A DNA stretch of 64,000 nt from Pseudomonas grandcourensis (GTDB taxonomy: Bacteria; Pseudomonadota; Gammaproteobacteria; Pseudomonadales; Pseudomonadaceae), in contig NZ_CP150919.1 in assembly GCF_039909015.1 (NCBI RefSeq), forward strand, positions 1,402,501-1,466,500, given 5' to 3'. Position 1 is the first letter of the stretch. Each line of letters begins with the position of its first letter. The notes under the pieces are model-generated. The model saw only the letters and a program-made list of their open reading frames with translations. It had not been told where the DNA came from and searched no databases. Positions 17,003-26,088 of the stretch are shown in pieces. Position numbers and translations under genes: made by a program.

Positions 17003-19390
17003 ATGATTTGCCGTTCGTTGCCTGCTGTTTTTGCCCTGCTGTTCGCAACACCGCTGTTGGCCGCCCCCGCCAGCCAGCAGACGCTGTTCAACTTTGTGCG
17101 CCCCGCCGACGTGGTCCAGGTGGTGACTCAGGACGCCAGCCTGCCGCAATCCAACGCCGAGCAAACCCCCGAGGGCGAAGTGCTGCGCCGGGTGACGTTC
17201 AACCCGGTCGCCCGGCCGACTTTGCGCCTGACCCCGCAAACCGGCGCCTGGGACTGGTCGCAGTCGGGCGTCATGAGCCTGCGGATCCAGAGCGCCATGA
17301 ATTGGGCCTTGACCCTGTACGTGACCATCCAGAGCAACGACGGCAAGACACTGGTCAGCCGCGTCGATCTGCCGGCGGGGCCTGCGCAAACCCTGTTGGT
17401 GCCTTTACAAGCGACATCACCGCTGAGCCAGGGCATGAAGGCCGGCCCGCCGATGCCGATGACCGTCGAGGGCCAGCGTGTGTTGCTGGCCAGCAGCGCC
17501 GGTGAACTGGATCGCAGCCAGGTGGTGTCGGTGAGCTTGTCGATGGACCAGCCCAAAGCCGCGCAAAGCATCCTGCTGGAGCGCTTTGGTGTGCAGGACG
17601 GCGAGTCGGTCACCCAGGCCGTGTATGGCGGGTTGGTGGATGCTTACGGTCAGTCGACCCGGGCCAGATGGCCGGAAAAAATCAGCAGCGACGAACAGCT
17701 GAAAAGCGCTGCCAGCAAGGAGCAGCTGCAACTGAAAACCTGGCTGGCCGAGCGCGAAAAGTCGTCCCTGGACAAGTTCGGTGGTTTGACCAAAGGCCCG
17801 TCCTTCAAAGCCAGTGGCTTTTTCCGCACCGAGAAACGCGACGGACGCTGGTATCTGGTGACGCCACAAGGCCATCCGTTTTATTCGCTCGGCGTCAACA
17901 CCGTCGCTGCAGACGTCAACCCGACCTACGTTGCCGGTCGCGAGTGGATGTTCGAGTCCCTGCCCAAAGCAGATGACGCACTCGCCAGCCATTACGGCGA
18001 AGGCGACAACCGTGGCGGCAATGGTGCCGATCAAGGGCGTGGCTACAATGCCGGGCGCTGGTACGACTTCTATGGTGCCAACCTGCAGCGTCTGTATGGC
18101 GATCCGTGCGTGAAGGGTAGCGATACCAAGGCTGGCGTCGCCGAAGCGACAGAAGCGAAAGCCGCCGAGCAAAAACCTGCCGAACCGTGCAAGCCGCTGT
18201 TCGACGAGCAGCGCTGGGCCAGTCACACCCTTGATCGCTTGCAGGCCTGGGGTTTCAACACCCTCGGCAACTGGAGTGCCCCGGTACTGGGTGACGCTGA
18301 TCGCGTGCCGTACACCTTGCCGCTGTCGATCGTCGGCGACTACGCCAGCATCAGCACTGGCACCGACTGGTGGGGCGGCATGCCTGATCCGTTCGACCCG
18401 CGTTTCGCCATGGCCACCGAGCGTGCAGTGGCAATTGCTGCCCGCGACCATCGTGACGATCCGTGGCTGATCGGTTACTACGCCGACAACGAACTCGCCT
18501 GGGCCGGCCCCGGGGATGACCCTAAAGCCCGTTATGCCCTGGCATACGGCACCTTGAAAATGACCACCGACGTGCCGGCCAAACGCGCATTCCTCAAGCA
18601 GCTGCGTGACAAGTACCGCAATCAGGCTGGCCTGTCGAAAGCCTGGGGCATTGATCTGCCAGCCTGGGAGCTGATGGAAGATCCGGGGTTCGTGCCACCG
18701 CTCCCGAGCGCCGAGCACCCGGAAATCGAAGCCGACTTCAAATACTTCCAGAAGGTCTTTGCCGATACTTACTTCAAGACCATCTCCGACTCACTCAAGT
18801 GGCACGCGCCGAACCAGTTACTGCTTGGTGGCCGATTCGCGATCAGCACGCCGGAAGCCGTGGAGTCCTGCGCCCAGTATTGCGACATGTTGAGCTTCAA
18901 CATGTACACCCTGCAACCTCAGGATGGTTACGACTTCGCCAAGTTGCGCAGTCTCGACAAACCGGTGCTGATCACCGAGTTCAATTTCGGCTCGGCTGAT
19001 CGCGGTCCGTTCTGGGGTGGCGTCACGCCATTGGTGAAGGAGGAAGACCGCGGCCCGGCGTACGCCAACTTCCTCAAGCAGGCATTGAGCGAGCCGTCGA
19101 TTGTCGGCGTGCATTGGTTCCAGTACCTCGATCAACCTGTAACCGGGCGCTTGCTTGACGGTGAAAACGGTCACTTCGGGTTAGTGGGCATCACTGATTT
19201 GCCGTTCCAGGGTTTTGTCGACAGCGTGCGCAAGAGCAACCTGGCGACAGTCGAGCAATTGGGCAAAGAGGCCGAGAAGGCTGCAGCCGCCGCCGACAAA
19301 GCCAGCCACGACGCCGAGGGCGGCCGCAAGGCCGAAGCCGGCAAGGGGCCGGGGAAGGGCGCTGGCGGGCATTCCGGCAAAGGTCACTAA
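17003..19390 (+). CDS. Exported GH50-like (agarase-like) glycoside hydrolase family protein
   Basis: A 795-residue protein with a signal peptide (MICRSLPAVFALLFATPLLA). The ATG at 17003 has AGGGAGA ahead of it; the in-frame TTG 30 bases upstream does not. Residues about 30-220 form a beta-rich, carbohydrate-binding-like domain. The catalytic part (about 255-750) begins with FFRTEKRDGRWYLVTPQGHP and contains the barrel motif WLIGYYADNELAW (about 487-499), whose Glu is the likely acid/base. PVLITEFNFGSADRG (about 654-668) holds the likely nucleophile Glu. These motifs recall GH50 beta-agarases, but agar is not an expected substrate here. The last 45 residues are a low-complexity Lys/Ala/Gly tail. 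Confidence 0.75.
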   Translation: MICRSLPAVFALLFATPLLAAPASQQTLFNFVRPADVVQVVTQDASLPQSNAEQTPEGEVLRRVTFNPVARPTLRLTPQTGAWDWSQSGVMSLRIQSAMNWALTLYVTIQSNDGKTLVSRVDLPAGPAQTLLVPLQATSPLSQGMKAGPPMPMTVEGQRVLLASSAGELDRSQVVSVSLSMDQPKAAQSILLERFGVQDGESVTQAVYGGLVDAYGQSTRARWPEKISSDEQLKSAASKEQLQLKTWLAEREKSSLDKFGGLTKGPSFKASGFFRTEKRDGRWYLVTPQGHPFYSLGVNTVAADVNPTYVAGREWMFESLPKADDALASHYGEGDNRGGNGADQGRGYNAGRWYDFYGANLQRLYGDPCVKGSDTKAGVAEATEAKAAEQKPAEPCKPLFDEQRWASHTLDRLQAWGFNTLGNWSAPVLGDADRVPYTLPLSIVGDYASISTGTDWWGGMPDPFDPRFAMATERAVAIAARDHRDDPWLIGYYADNELAWAGPGDDPKARYALAYGTLKMTTDVPAKRAFLKQLRDKYRNQAGLSKAWGIDLPAWELMEDPGFVPPLPSAEHPEIEADFKYFQKVFADTYFKTISDSLKWHAPNQLLLGGRFAISTPEAVESCAQYCDMLSFNMYTLQPQDGYDFAKLRSLDKPVLITEFNFGSADRGPFWGGVTPLVKEEDRGPAYANFLKQALSEPSIVGVHWFQYLDQPVTGRLLDGENGHFGLVGITDLPFQGFVDSVRKSNLATVEQLGKEAEKAAAAADKASHDAEGGRKAEAGKGPGKGAGGHSGKGH

Positions 19391-19403
19391 TCGCTGAAAC
19401 CCT

Positions 19404-19430
19404 GTGGCGAGAGGGCAAGCCCCTCGCCAC
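19404..19430. repeat. Short REP-like inverted repeat
   Basis: GTGGCGAGAGGG pairs imperfectly with CCCCTCGCCAC around GCAAGC. It is similar to the palindrome at 14151 and lies 14 bases after the stop of the GH50-like gene, so it may stabilise the mRNA or end it. Confidence 0.55.
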
Positions 19431-19518
19431 AACCATCCGGCCCAACCCTGTTCCCAAAACCCTCAAGGGCTGGAACAATGCCGACCACTTTGTAGAGCGT
19501 TAATCCGGGGAGTTACGG

Positions 19519-20664
19519 GTGCAGATTCAGGGTCATTACGAGCTTAAGTTCGAAGCGGTGCGAGAGGCGTTCGCAGCGCTGTTCGACGATCCCCAGGAGC
19601 GTGGCGCAGCGTTGTGCATCCAGGTCGGTGGCGAAACCGTCGTCGATCTGTGGGCCGGCACTGCCGACAAGGACGGGGCCGAGGCGTGGCACAGCGACAC
19701 CATCGCCAACCTGTTCTCCTGCACCAAGACCTTCACCGCAGTCACTGCGTTGCAACTGGTAGCCGAAGGCAAGCTGCAACTGGATGCCCCGGTTGCGCGC
19801 TACTGGCCCGAATTTGCCGCTGCCGGCAAAGAGTCCGTCACCCTGCGTCAACTGCTTTGCCATCAGGCCGGCCTTCCGGCATTGCGCGAGCTGCTGGCCC
19901 CCGAAGCCCTTTACGACTGGCAAACCATGGTCGACGCCCTGGCCGCCGAAGCGCCGTGGTGGACGCCGGGCGAAGGCCACGGTTATGCGGCGATCACCTA
20001 TGGCTGGCTGATCGGCGAATTGCTGCGCCGTGCCGACGGTCGTGGGCCGGGTGAATCCATCGTTGCGCGGGTCGCCAAACCGTTGGGCCTGGACTTCCAT
20101 GTGGGCCTCGCCGACGAAGAGTTCCATCGCGTGGCCCACATTGCACGGGGCAAGGGCAATGTCGGCGATGCCGCAGCCCAGCGCCTGCTGCAAGTGTCCA
20201 TGCGTGAGCCAACGGCCATGACGACCCGGGCGTTCACTAACCCGCCGTCGATCATGACCAGCACTAACAAACCCGAGTGGCGACGCATGCAACAACCGGC
20301 CGCCAATGGCCATGGCAACGCCCGCAGCCTGGCCGGGTTCTACGCCGGCCTGCTCGACGGCAGCCTGCTGGAAAGCGAAATGCTCGATGAATTGACTCGC
20401 GAGCACAGCCTCGGCGAGGACAAGACTTTACTGACCCGGACCCGTTTTGGCCTGGGTTGCATGCTCGATCAACCGGAGGTTGCCAATGCCACCTTCGGCC
20501 TTGGCCCGCGGGCGTTTGGTCATCCGGGTGCCGGCGGCTCCATCGGTTTTGCCGACCCGGAGCACGATGTGGCGTTCGGATTTGTGACAAATACCCTGGG
20601 GCCGTACGTCTTGATGGACCCGCGCGCGCAAAAGCTGGTGCGGGTTCTGGCCACTTGTCTGTAA
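19519..20664 (+). CDS. Serine hydrolase of the beta-lactamase/EstB family (probable esterase)
   Basis: A 381-residue protein of the class C beta-lactamase-like fold. The nucleophile motif SxxK is SCTK at residues 67-70. A YGW stretch in ITYGWLIGEL (about 158-167) supplies the probable Tyr, and a HPGAGGSIG motif lies near 335. Such enzymes are usually carboxylesterases rather than beta-lactamases. There is no signal peptide, so it is cytoplasmic, which also argues against antibiotic resistance. The start is a GTG. In the P. aeruginosa order I recall, a probable esterase stands in this place. Confidence 0.87.
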   Translation: MQIQGHYELKFEAVREAFAALFDDPQERGAALCIQVGGETVVDLWAGTADKDGAEAWHSDTIANLFSCTKTFTAVTALQLVAEGKLQLDAPVARYWPEFAAAGKESVTLRQLLCHQAGLPALRELLAPEALYDWQTMVDALAAEAPWWTPGEGHGYAAITYGWLIGELLRRADGRGPGESIVARVAKPLGLDFHVGLADEEFHRVAHIARGKGNVGDAAAQRLLQVSMREPTAMTTRAFTNPPSIMTSTNKPEWRRMQQPAANGHGNARSLAGFYAGLLDGSLLESEMLDELTREHSLGEDKTLLTRTRFGLGCMLDQPEVANATFGLGPRAFGHPGAGGSIGFADPEHDVAFGFVTNTLGPYVLMDPRAQKLVRVLATCL

Positions 20665-20670
20665 AAACGA

Positions 20671-20700
20671 CTATCGGGTGCCAGGGCTGGAACCCGATAG
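20671..20700 (+). terminator. Stem-loop after the esterase gene
   Basis: Perfect nine-base arms (CTATCGGGT and complement) around a 12-base loop, seven bases after the stop. There is no T-run directly after it, so efficient intrinsic termination is uncertain. Confidence 0.45.
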
Positions 20701-20777
20701 CCATTCCAGTTTCAAACCGTCTGCTTCTACCGGCCAATCTGGCCTGATTTTTTTGACTTCATTTTTGTGGATATCCA

Positions 20778-21785
20778 ATGTCATCCAATAAAACCCTCGC
20801 CTTGGCCCTGTGCTTCGCTATCACCGGTTGCGCACAGACTCCACAGAAAGACGCGACGGCACCTGTCGCCAAGACTGAAAGCGCCAGCCACTGGTACTGG
20901 CCGTTTGGTTCCGACGACAGCGCCGGCAAGCCCGTGGCCAAGCCTGAGGTGAAACCTGCAGTCAAACCCGTTGCGGTGGCCAAGGCCGAAACCGATAGCG
21001 GCAGCAAGTGGTGGTGGCCGTTCGGCGGCAGCGATCAGAGCACCGCCAAGGCTGTGCCGATGCCCGACCCGAAAATCACCCAGGCCTGGCTTGACGACTA
21101 CGAACCGCGTCTGCGCGAGGCGGTCAAGGGCAGCAACATGCAACTCGAGCGCCGCGAAAACGTGCTGGTGGTGACTGCGCCGGTCGAAGGCTCGTTCAAC
21201 CCTGATCGTCCAGCCATGCTGCTGCCGGTCACGCTCGGTCCGTTCACTCGCGTTGCCAAGATCCTTGAAGCCGATCCAAAGACCGCTGTTTTGATCCTCG
21301 GCCACAGCGATACCTCCGGCGCTGCGCCTGCCAACGTCAAACTGAGCCAGGAGCGTGCCCAGGCCGTTGCGGCAATTTTCCGCCTCAGTGGTTTGCAGCG
21401 TGATCGCTTGATGCTGCGCGGCCTGGGCGGTGATGCGCCGCGTGCCGCCAACGACAGCGTGCAAGGTCGTGCGTTGAACCGTCGCGTGGAACTGCTGGTG
21501 ACCCCGCAAAACACCATGGTCGCGCTGCTGAGCAAGTACAACATGCCGGCTCCGGCACCTGTGACCATGGTTGCTGCCGCCGACGTCAAGCCGGTCGCCA
21601 AGCCTGTGACACCGGCCCCTGCGACTAAAAAGGCTGCGGTTCCCGCGACGAAAAAAGCACCCGCGAAAAAAGCACCGGCCAAGAAAGCACCTGCGAAAAC
21701 CGCAACGCCGGTGAAGAAAACCACGCCAGCCAAAGCCTCCGCGGCTGACAAGAAAGTCGCCGCCACCGATACTGCAAAGCAGTGA
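20778..21785 (+). CDS. OmpA-family lipoprotein with basic Ala/Lys/Pro tail
   Basis: A 335-residue envelope protein. The signal ends in the lipobox ITGC (Cys16). Two near-identical aromatic motifs, HWYWPFGSDD (about 37-46) and KWWWPFGGSD (about 76-85), are joined by a Pro/Lys/Val linker. An OmpA-like peptidoglycan-binding domain follows (about 150-245; LGHSDTSGAAP, RALNRRVELL). The last 70 residues are a repetitive tail of the PAKKAPAKKA type, resembling histone H1-like tails, and could bind anionic polymers such as LPS or nucleic acid. It is transcribed in the same direction as pdxH, 24 bases upstream. Confidence 0.87.
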   Translation: MSSNKTLALALCFAITGCAQTPQKDATAPVAKTESASHWYWPFGSDDSAGKPVAKPEVKPAVKPVAVAKAETDSGSKWWWPFGGSDQSTAKAVPMPDPKITQAWLDDYEPRLREAVKGSNMQLERRENVLVVTAPVEGSFNPDRPAMLLPVTLGPFTRVAKILEADPKTAVLILGHSDTSGAAPANVKLSQERAQAVAAIFRLSGLQRDRLMLRGLGGDAPRAANDSVQGRALNRRVELLVTPQNTMVALLSKYNMPAPAPVTMVAAADVKPVAKPVTPAPATKKAAVPATKKAPAKKAPAKKAPAKTATPVKKTTPAKASAADKKVAATDTAKQ

Positions 21786-21809
21786 TTCGTTAACCAAAAG
21801 GAATGCGCC

Positions 21810-22457
21810 ATGACCCAGGGCCTGGCTGATATGCGTCGTGACTACACCCGTGATGGCCTGACCGAGGCACAAGCCCCGGCCGAGCCGTTTGCGCTGTTCC
21901 ACCAATGGTTCGCCGACGCGGTGAAAACCGAACAGGCACCGGTGGAAGCCAACGCCATGACCCTGGCCACCGTCGACCAGGACGGTCGACCGCACTGTCG
22001 CATTCTGTTGCTCAAGGGCCTGGACGAGCAGGGCTTCACCTTTTTCACCAACTACGAAAGCGCCAAGGGCCAGCATCTGGCTGCGAATCCGTTCGCGGCC
22101 ATGACGTTTTTCTGGCCGGCGCTGGAGCGCCAGGTGCGCATCGAAGGGCGGGTGGTGAAGGTGACGCCTGAGGAGTCCGACGCCTATTATCAGGTCCGTC
22201 CACTGGGCAGTCGCCTGGGGGCCTGGGCGTCGCCGCAGAGCAGGGTGATCGCCAATCGTGGCGAGCTCGAAGCGCTGCTCAAGGACACCGAGCAACGTTT
22301 CAGCGACACCCAGCCCCATTGCCCGGAGCACTGGGGCGGTTATCGCCTGCTACCGGAGCGCATCGAATTCTGGCAGGGCCGCCCAAGCCGCCTGCACGAC
22401 CGCCTCAATTACCGCCAGCAGGGCGCCGACTGGATGCTTGAACGTCTGGCACCCTGA
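21810..22457 (+). CDS. pdxH: Pyridoxamine 5'-phosphate oxidase
   Basis: A 215-residue FMN enzyme that oxidises pyridoxine or pyridoxamine 5'-phosphate to pyridoxal 5'-phosphate, the last step of vitamin B6 synthesis and salvage. The FMN and substrate motifs are seen: [12 protein letters not shown] (about 52-63), [13 protein letters not shown] (about 70-82) and the C-terminal [13 protein letters not shown]...WMLERLAP. Length and the conserved C-terminus are standard. An AAAGGAA ribosome site precedes the ATG. Confidence 0.97.
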   Translation: MTQGLADMRRDYTRDGLTEAQAPAEPFALFHQWFADAVKTEQAPVEANAMTLATVDQDGRPHCRILLLKGLDEQGFTFFTNYESAKGQHLAANPFAAMTFFWPALERQVRIEGRVVKVTPEESDAYYQVRPLGSRLGAWASPQSRVIANRGELEALLKDTEQRFSDTQPHCPEHWGGYRLLPERIEFWQGRPSRLHDRLNYRQQGADWMLERLAP

Positions 22458-22462
22458 GCAGT

Positions 22463-22699
22463 CTACCGATCGGAATAGCCTGCCGCAGCGGCCTCCAGCC
22501 ACTTCGGCAGGTCTCGACGCTTGATCTTCTGCGCCTGGGCACTTGCCAATCGTTCGAGCATGAAGGCTTTTTTCTGCTCGTCCTTGCCCGCCAGCGCTAG
22601 CGCCAGGTCGCGGTCCATCCAGCGTTTGATCCGCACGTACAGCCACCAATGGAAGTACAAACCGGCAACAGTCGTGACGACGATGATAAAGTAGTCCAT
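22463..22699 (-). CDS. Small membrane-anchored hypothetical protein
   Basis: A 78-residue protein with one N-terminal transmembrane helix (YFIIVVTTVAGLYFHWWLYV, residues 3-22) and a basic, helical cytoplasmic part. It is convergent with pdxH, with only five bases between the stops. A similar small gene follows pdxH in other pseudomonads as far as I recall. No function can be assigned. Confidence 0.75.
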   Translation of the reverse strand: MDYFIIVVTTVAGLYFHWWLYVRIKRWMDRDLALALAGKDEQKKAFMLERLASAQAQKIKRRDLPKWLEAAAAGYSDR

Positions 22700-22864
22700 T
22701 GAAATCCTTGGCCTGTGGGGCAGCTTTGCGAATTTGCCGCTACTGTGTGAGTTCGTGGAGGCGCCTTAACGGAGCCTGAATCAAACCAATTTTACCCGGG
22801 CTGTGCCGTGACAGGCGTCAAGCTGCGGAGTTTAATGAACAACTGTTTCTTTGGAGTTGATGCT

Positions 22865-23329
22865 ATGCGTAAGTCTGTTCTGCTGGTTGCTTCCTTTTCC
22901 ACGATGGCGATGTTGCTCACTGGTTGCCAATCGAGCCTGACCGGTGACTCCTACTCCCGTGACGAGGCGCGTCGTGTGCAGACCGTTCGCATGGGCACCA
23001 TCGAAGCATTGCGCCCAGTGAAAATCGAAGGCACCAAAACCCCGATCGGCGGCGCTGCAGGTGCAGTGGTCGGCGGCGTTGGCGGCAGCTCCATTGGCGG
23101 CGGCAAGGGCAGTATTGTTGCTGCGGTCATTGGCGCAGTCGCCGGCGGCCTGATCGGTTCAGCCGCTGAAGAAGGCCTGACCCGCACCCAGGGCGTGGAA
23201 ATCACCGTGCGCGAAGACGATGGCAGCATGCGCGCCTACGTTCAGGAAGTTCAGCCGAACGAAGTGTTCCGTGTTGGCGAGCGTGTGCGCATCGCCAGTG
23301 TGAATGGCACCAGCCGCGTTTCGCACTAA
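22865..23329 (+). CDS. SlyB-like outer-membrane lipoprotein with glycine zipper
   Basis: A 154-residue lipoprotein starting at the ATG at 22865, where the signal peptide begins; its lipobox is LTGC (Cys20). Residues about 65-105 form a glycine-zipper 2TM segment (GGAAGAVVGGVGGSSIGGGK, then AAVIGAVAGGLIGSAAEE), the hallmark of SlyB/Pcp/17-kDa antigen lipoproteins. These help keep the outer membrane intact, and SlyB is often under PhoP control. The C-terminal 45 residues form the usual small beta domain (EITVREDDG). It ends at a strong terminator. Confidence 0.9.
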   Translation: MRKSVLLVASFSTMAMLLTGCQSSLTGDSYSRDEARRVQTVRMGTIEALRPVKIEGTKTPIGGAAGAVVGGVGGSSIGGGKGSIVAAVIGAVAGGLIGSAAEEGLTRTQGVEITVREDDGSMRAYVQEVQPNEVFRVGERVRIASVNGTSRVSH

Positions 23330-23350
23330 GCGCAAACACCGTATAAAAAA

Positions 23351-23379
23351 ACCCGATCAGGTGACTGATCGGGTTTTTT
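23351..23379. terminator. Strong intrinsic terminator, probably bidirectional
   Basis: ACCCGATCAG pairs with CTGATCGGGT around GTGA and is flanked by an A-run on the left and a T-run on the right. It can therefore end both the SlyB-like gene and the convergent nhaA gene. Confidence 0.88.
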
Positions 23380-23430
23380 GTTTTTCAGCTCAGGCGAGTC
23401 GTGACCGGCGCCAGGCGTTATCGCGGTTTA

Positions 23431-24618
23431 TCAGGAGGCCAGCGCAGTGTTCTTGCGACTCGCCATCGCCGTGACCACATAACCGATCAGCGCCGCCAGA
23501 ATCGAACCGGTCAAGATCCCCATGCGGTCCATCCCGGCGAAATCACTCACGCCCGGCTCGAAGGCCAGTGAGCCGACAAACAGACTCATCGTGAAACCAA
23601 TGCCGCAGAGAATCGCCACGCCGAGTATCTGGCCCCAATTGGCACCTTGGGGCAGGGTGGCAATACCGATTTTCACGGCCAGCCAGGTCAGGCCGAACAC
23701 ACCGACGGTCTTGCCCAGCAGCAGTCCGGCGGCAATGCCCATGGGGACGTGGTGAGTGAAGCTTTCGACGGTGACGCCGCTCAGGGACAGGCCGGCATTG
23801 GCAAAGGCGAACAGTGGCAGGATGCCGTAGGCGACCCACGGGTGCAGGGCATGTTCCAGGGTCAGCAGCGGCGAAGGCTCGGCATTTTTCGTGCGCAGCG
23901 GAATGCAGAAAGCCAGGGTCACGCCAGCCAGCGTGGCGTGGACACCGCTCTTGAGCACGCAGACCCAGAGGATCAAGCCAATGATCATGTACGGCCCGAG
24001 CTTGACCACACCAAGCCGGTTCATCCCGATCAGCGCCGCGATACAGGCCGCGGCCAGCGCCAGGGACAGGGTCGACAGCGCGCCGGAGTAGAAGATCGCA
24101 ATGATAATGATCGCGCCGAGGTCGTCGATGATCGCCAGGGTCATCAGGAACAGTTTCAGCGATACCGGAACCCGTTTGCCCAGCAGCGCCAGCACGCCAA
24201 GGGCGAAGGCGATGTCGGTGGCGGTCGGGATTGCCCAGCCGTTGAGGGCCGGTGGCGTGTCGCGATTGAGGTACCAGTAGATCAGCGCCGGCACCACCAT
24301 GCCACCAATGGCGGCGGCACCAGGCAGGACGATTTGCGACGGTTTGGACAACTGGCCGTCGAGGACTTCGCGCTTCACTTCCAGGCCGATCAGCAGGAAG
24401 AACAGTGCCATCAGGCCGTCGTTGATCCACAGCAGCAACGGCTTGGCGATTTTCAGGGCGCCGATCTGGGCGACCACAGGAGTGTCCAGCAGGCCACCGT
24501 AAAGCCACGACAGCGGCGAGTTGTTGATAATCAGAGCCAGAACGGCAGCGGCGATCAGTAACAGACCGCTGGCAGCTTCCAACTGAAAGAAACGTGTGAA
24601 AGTGCTACGCAGAGGCAA
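23431..24618 (-). CDS. nhaA: Na+/H+ antiporter NhaA
   Basis: A 395-residue inner-membrane protein with about 12 helices that exports Na+ or Li+ in exchange for protons, giving salt and alkaline-pH tolerance. The sodium-binding Asp pair is in the conserved stretch [20 protein letters not shown] (around residue 150-170). Length is typical. It is divergent from the PLP-enzyme gene, with an AT-rich intergenic stretch containing a short inverted repeat. Confidence 0.95.
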   Translation of the reverse strand: MPLRSTFTRFFQLEAASGLLLIAAAVLALIINNSPLSWLYGGLLDTPVVAQIGALKIAKPLLLWINDGLMALFFLLIGLEVKREVLDGQLSKPSQIVLPGAAAIGGMVVPALIYWYLNRDTPPALNGWAIPTATDIAFALGVLALLGKRVPVSLKLFLMTLAIIDDLGAIIIIAIFYSGALSTLSLALAAACIAALIGMNRLGVVKLGPYMIIGLILWVCVLKSGVHATLAGVTLAFCIPLRTKNAEPSPLLTLEHALHPWVAYGILPLFAFANAGLSLSGVTVESFTHHVPMGIAAGLLLGKTVGVFGLTWLAVKIGIATLPQGANWGQILGVAILCGIGFTMSLFVGSLAFEPGVSDFAGMDRMGILTGSILAALIGYVVTAMASRKNTALAS

Positions 24619-24656
24619 GGTCGCTCTCCATCTGTGAATTCAAAAGGTGTTACACC

Positions 24657-24673
24657 CTAACAAGTACTGTTAG
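24657..24673. promoter_or_regulatory. Inverted repeat in the nhaA upstream region
   Basis: CTAACA and TGTTAG arms flank a five-base spacer, about 40 bases upstream of the nhaA ATG, in an AT-rich island (24650-24720) that should hold the nhaA promoter. It could be an operator, but the binding protein is unknown. Confidence 0.4.
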
Positions 24674-24868
24674 TTGTTAAAACAAAAGTTATATTCTTTT
24701 TTGTTATATGCCGTTACAGAGTCATCCGCCAGCACCGAGCTGAGCCTAGCAGTTGCCGGGCGTATTGGAGCTCAGCTGTACCTGTGCCGGATGCAGGTTT
24801 TTTCCTAAGCTTGTTGAATGACCCTTGTCAAAAGGCCGACTCCTGCCCGATTCAACGAGAAAACCATC

Positions 24869-25963
24869 ATGAGCGACAACCGACAGTGGTCCCGCGAAGC
24901 GATCCGGATCATCGAAGCCGATTTCCAGCGCAGCGCCGACACCCACTTGATCCCCTTGCCGCTGCCGGGTTTTCCAGGCATCGAGTTGTACTTCAAGGAT
25001 GAGTCCAGCCACCCCACGGGCAGCCTCAAGCACCGCCTGGCCCGTTCGCTGTTCCTGTATGCGCTGTGTAACGGCTGGCTCAAGCCCGGTGCGCCGGTCA
25101 TTGAGGCTTCCAGCGGTTCGACGGCGATTTCCGAAGCGTACTTCGCGCGCATGCTGGGCTTGCCGTTCATTGCGGTGATGCCGGCGACCACGTCCAAAGA
25201 GAAGATTGCGCAAATTGCTTTCTACGGTGGTCAAAGCCATCTGGTGGACGATCCGACCCAGATCTACGCCGAGTCCGAGCGACTGGCTCGCGAACACGAC
25301 GGGCACTTCATCGACCAGTTCACCTACGCCGAGCGCGCCACCGACTGGCGGGCGAACAACAACATTGCCGAGTCGATCTTTCAGCAGATGCGTTTCGAGC
25401 AGCATCCCGAGCCGAGCTGGCTGATTTCCAGCCCCGGTACCGGCGGCACCACGGCCACCCTGGGCCGGTACGTGCGTTATCGCCAGCATGGCACCCGCGT
25501 GCTGTGTGCCGATGCCGAGCGTTCGGTGTTCTTCGATTATTACCAGACCGGCGATGCCAGCCTGCGACTGGACCACGGCTCGCGTATCGAAGGCATCGGC
25601 CGGCCGCGCGTGGAAGCGTCGTTTCTGCCCAAGGTGATCGACGCGATGGTCAAGGTGCCGGATGCCCTGTCGCTGGCGGCCATGCACTATCTGGCGGAAC
25701 GTTTGGGACGGCATGTGGGCGGGTCGAGCGGGACCAACCTGATCGGCGCACTGATGGCCGCCCAGCACATGAAAGCAGCGGGGGAGACAGGGTCGATGGT
25801 GGCGATTCTGTGTGACAGCGGCGAGCGCTACGCCACGACCTATTACGATCAGGGCTGGCTCAAGGCTCAGGGGTATGAGTTGAGCGGGTTGATGGCTGCG
25901 GTGGCAGCGACGGTTGAGCGGGGTGAGGCGCTGCCGGCGAGCGTGCTGCGCGCCAATATCTGA
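24869..25963 (+). CDS. PLP-dependent cysteine synthase-like family protein
   Basis: A 364-residue fold type II PLP enzyme. The Schiff-base lysine is Lys54 in HPTGSLKHR, the substrate loop is EASSGSTAIS (about 76-85) and the phosphate-binding loop is SPGTGGTTATLG (about 190-201). These fit the cysteine synthase/cystathionine beta-synthase group, in a subfamily longer than CysK or CysM. Desulfhydrase, synthase or other beta-elimination activities are all possible. I chose the ATG at 24869 because the upstream extension has no homology-like features. Confidence 0.85.
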   Translation: MSDNRQWSREAIRIIEADFQRSADTHLIPLPLPGFPGIELYFKDESSHPTGSLKHRLARSLFLYALCNGWLKPGAPVIEASSGSTAISEAYFARMLGLPFIAVMPATTSKEKIAQIAFYGGQSHLVDDPTQIYAESERLAREHDGHFIDQFTYAERATDWRANNNIAESIFQQMRFEQHPEPSWLISSPGTGGTTATLGRYVRYRQHGTRVLCADAERSVFFDYYQTGDASLRLDHGSRIEGIGRPRVEASFLPKVIDAMVKVPDALSLAAMHYLAERLGRHVGGSSGTNLIGALMAAQHMKAAGETGSMVAILCDSGERYATTYYDQGWLKAQGYELSGLMAAVAATVERGEALPASVLRANI

Positions 25964-25987
25964 GATCTTTCAGACACTGAGTACCCC

Positions 25988-26077
25988 TGTGGGAGCGAGC
26001 CTGCTCGCGATGGCGGATCAGCATTCAACAGTGATGTTGACTGATCTGGCGCAATCGCGAGCAGGCTCACTCCTACA
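25988..26077. repeat. REPIN (paired REP sequences)
   Basis: The left arm is TGTGGGAGCGAGCCTGCTCG; the right arm is its complement with a few changes (GCTCACTCCTACA). The spacing is about 90 bases. It lies between the convergent PLP-enzyme and flavoprotein genes. Confidence 0.85.
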
Positions 26078-26088
26078 GGGGATTTGTA

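Noticed and set aside
19519..20664. Serine hydrolase as a beta-lactamase resistance gene
   Set aside because: It has no signal peptide, and its length and SCTK context fit esterases of the same fold.
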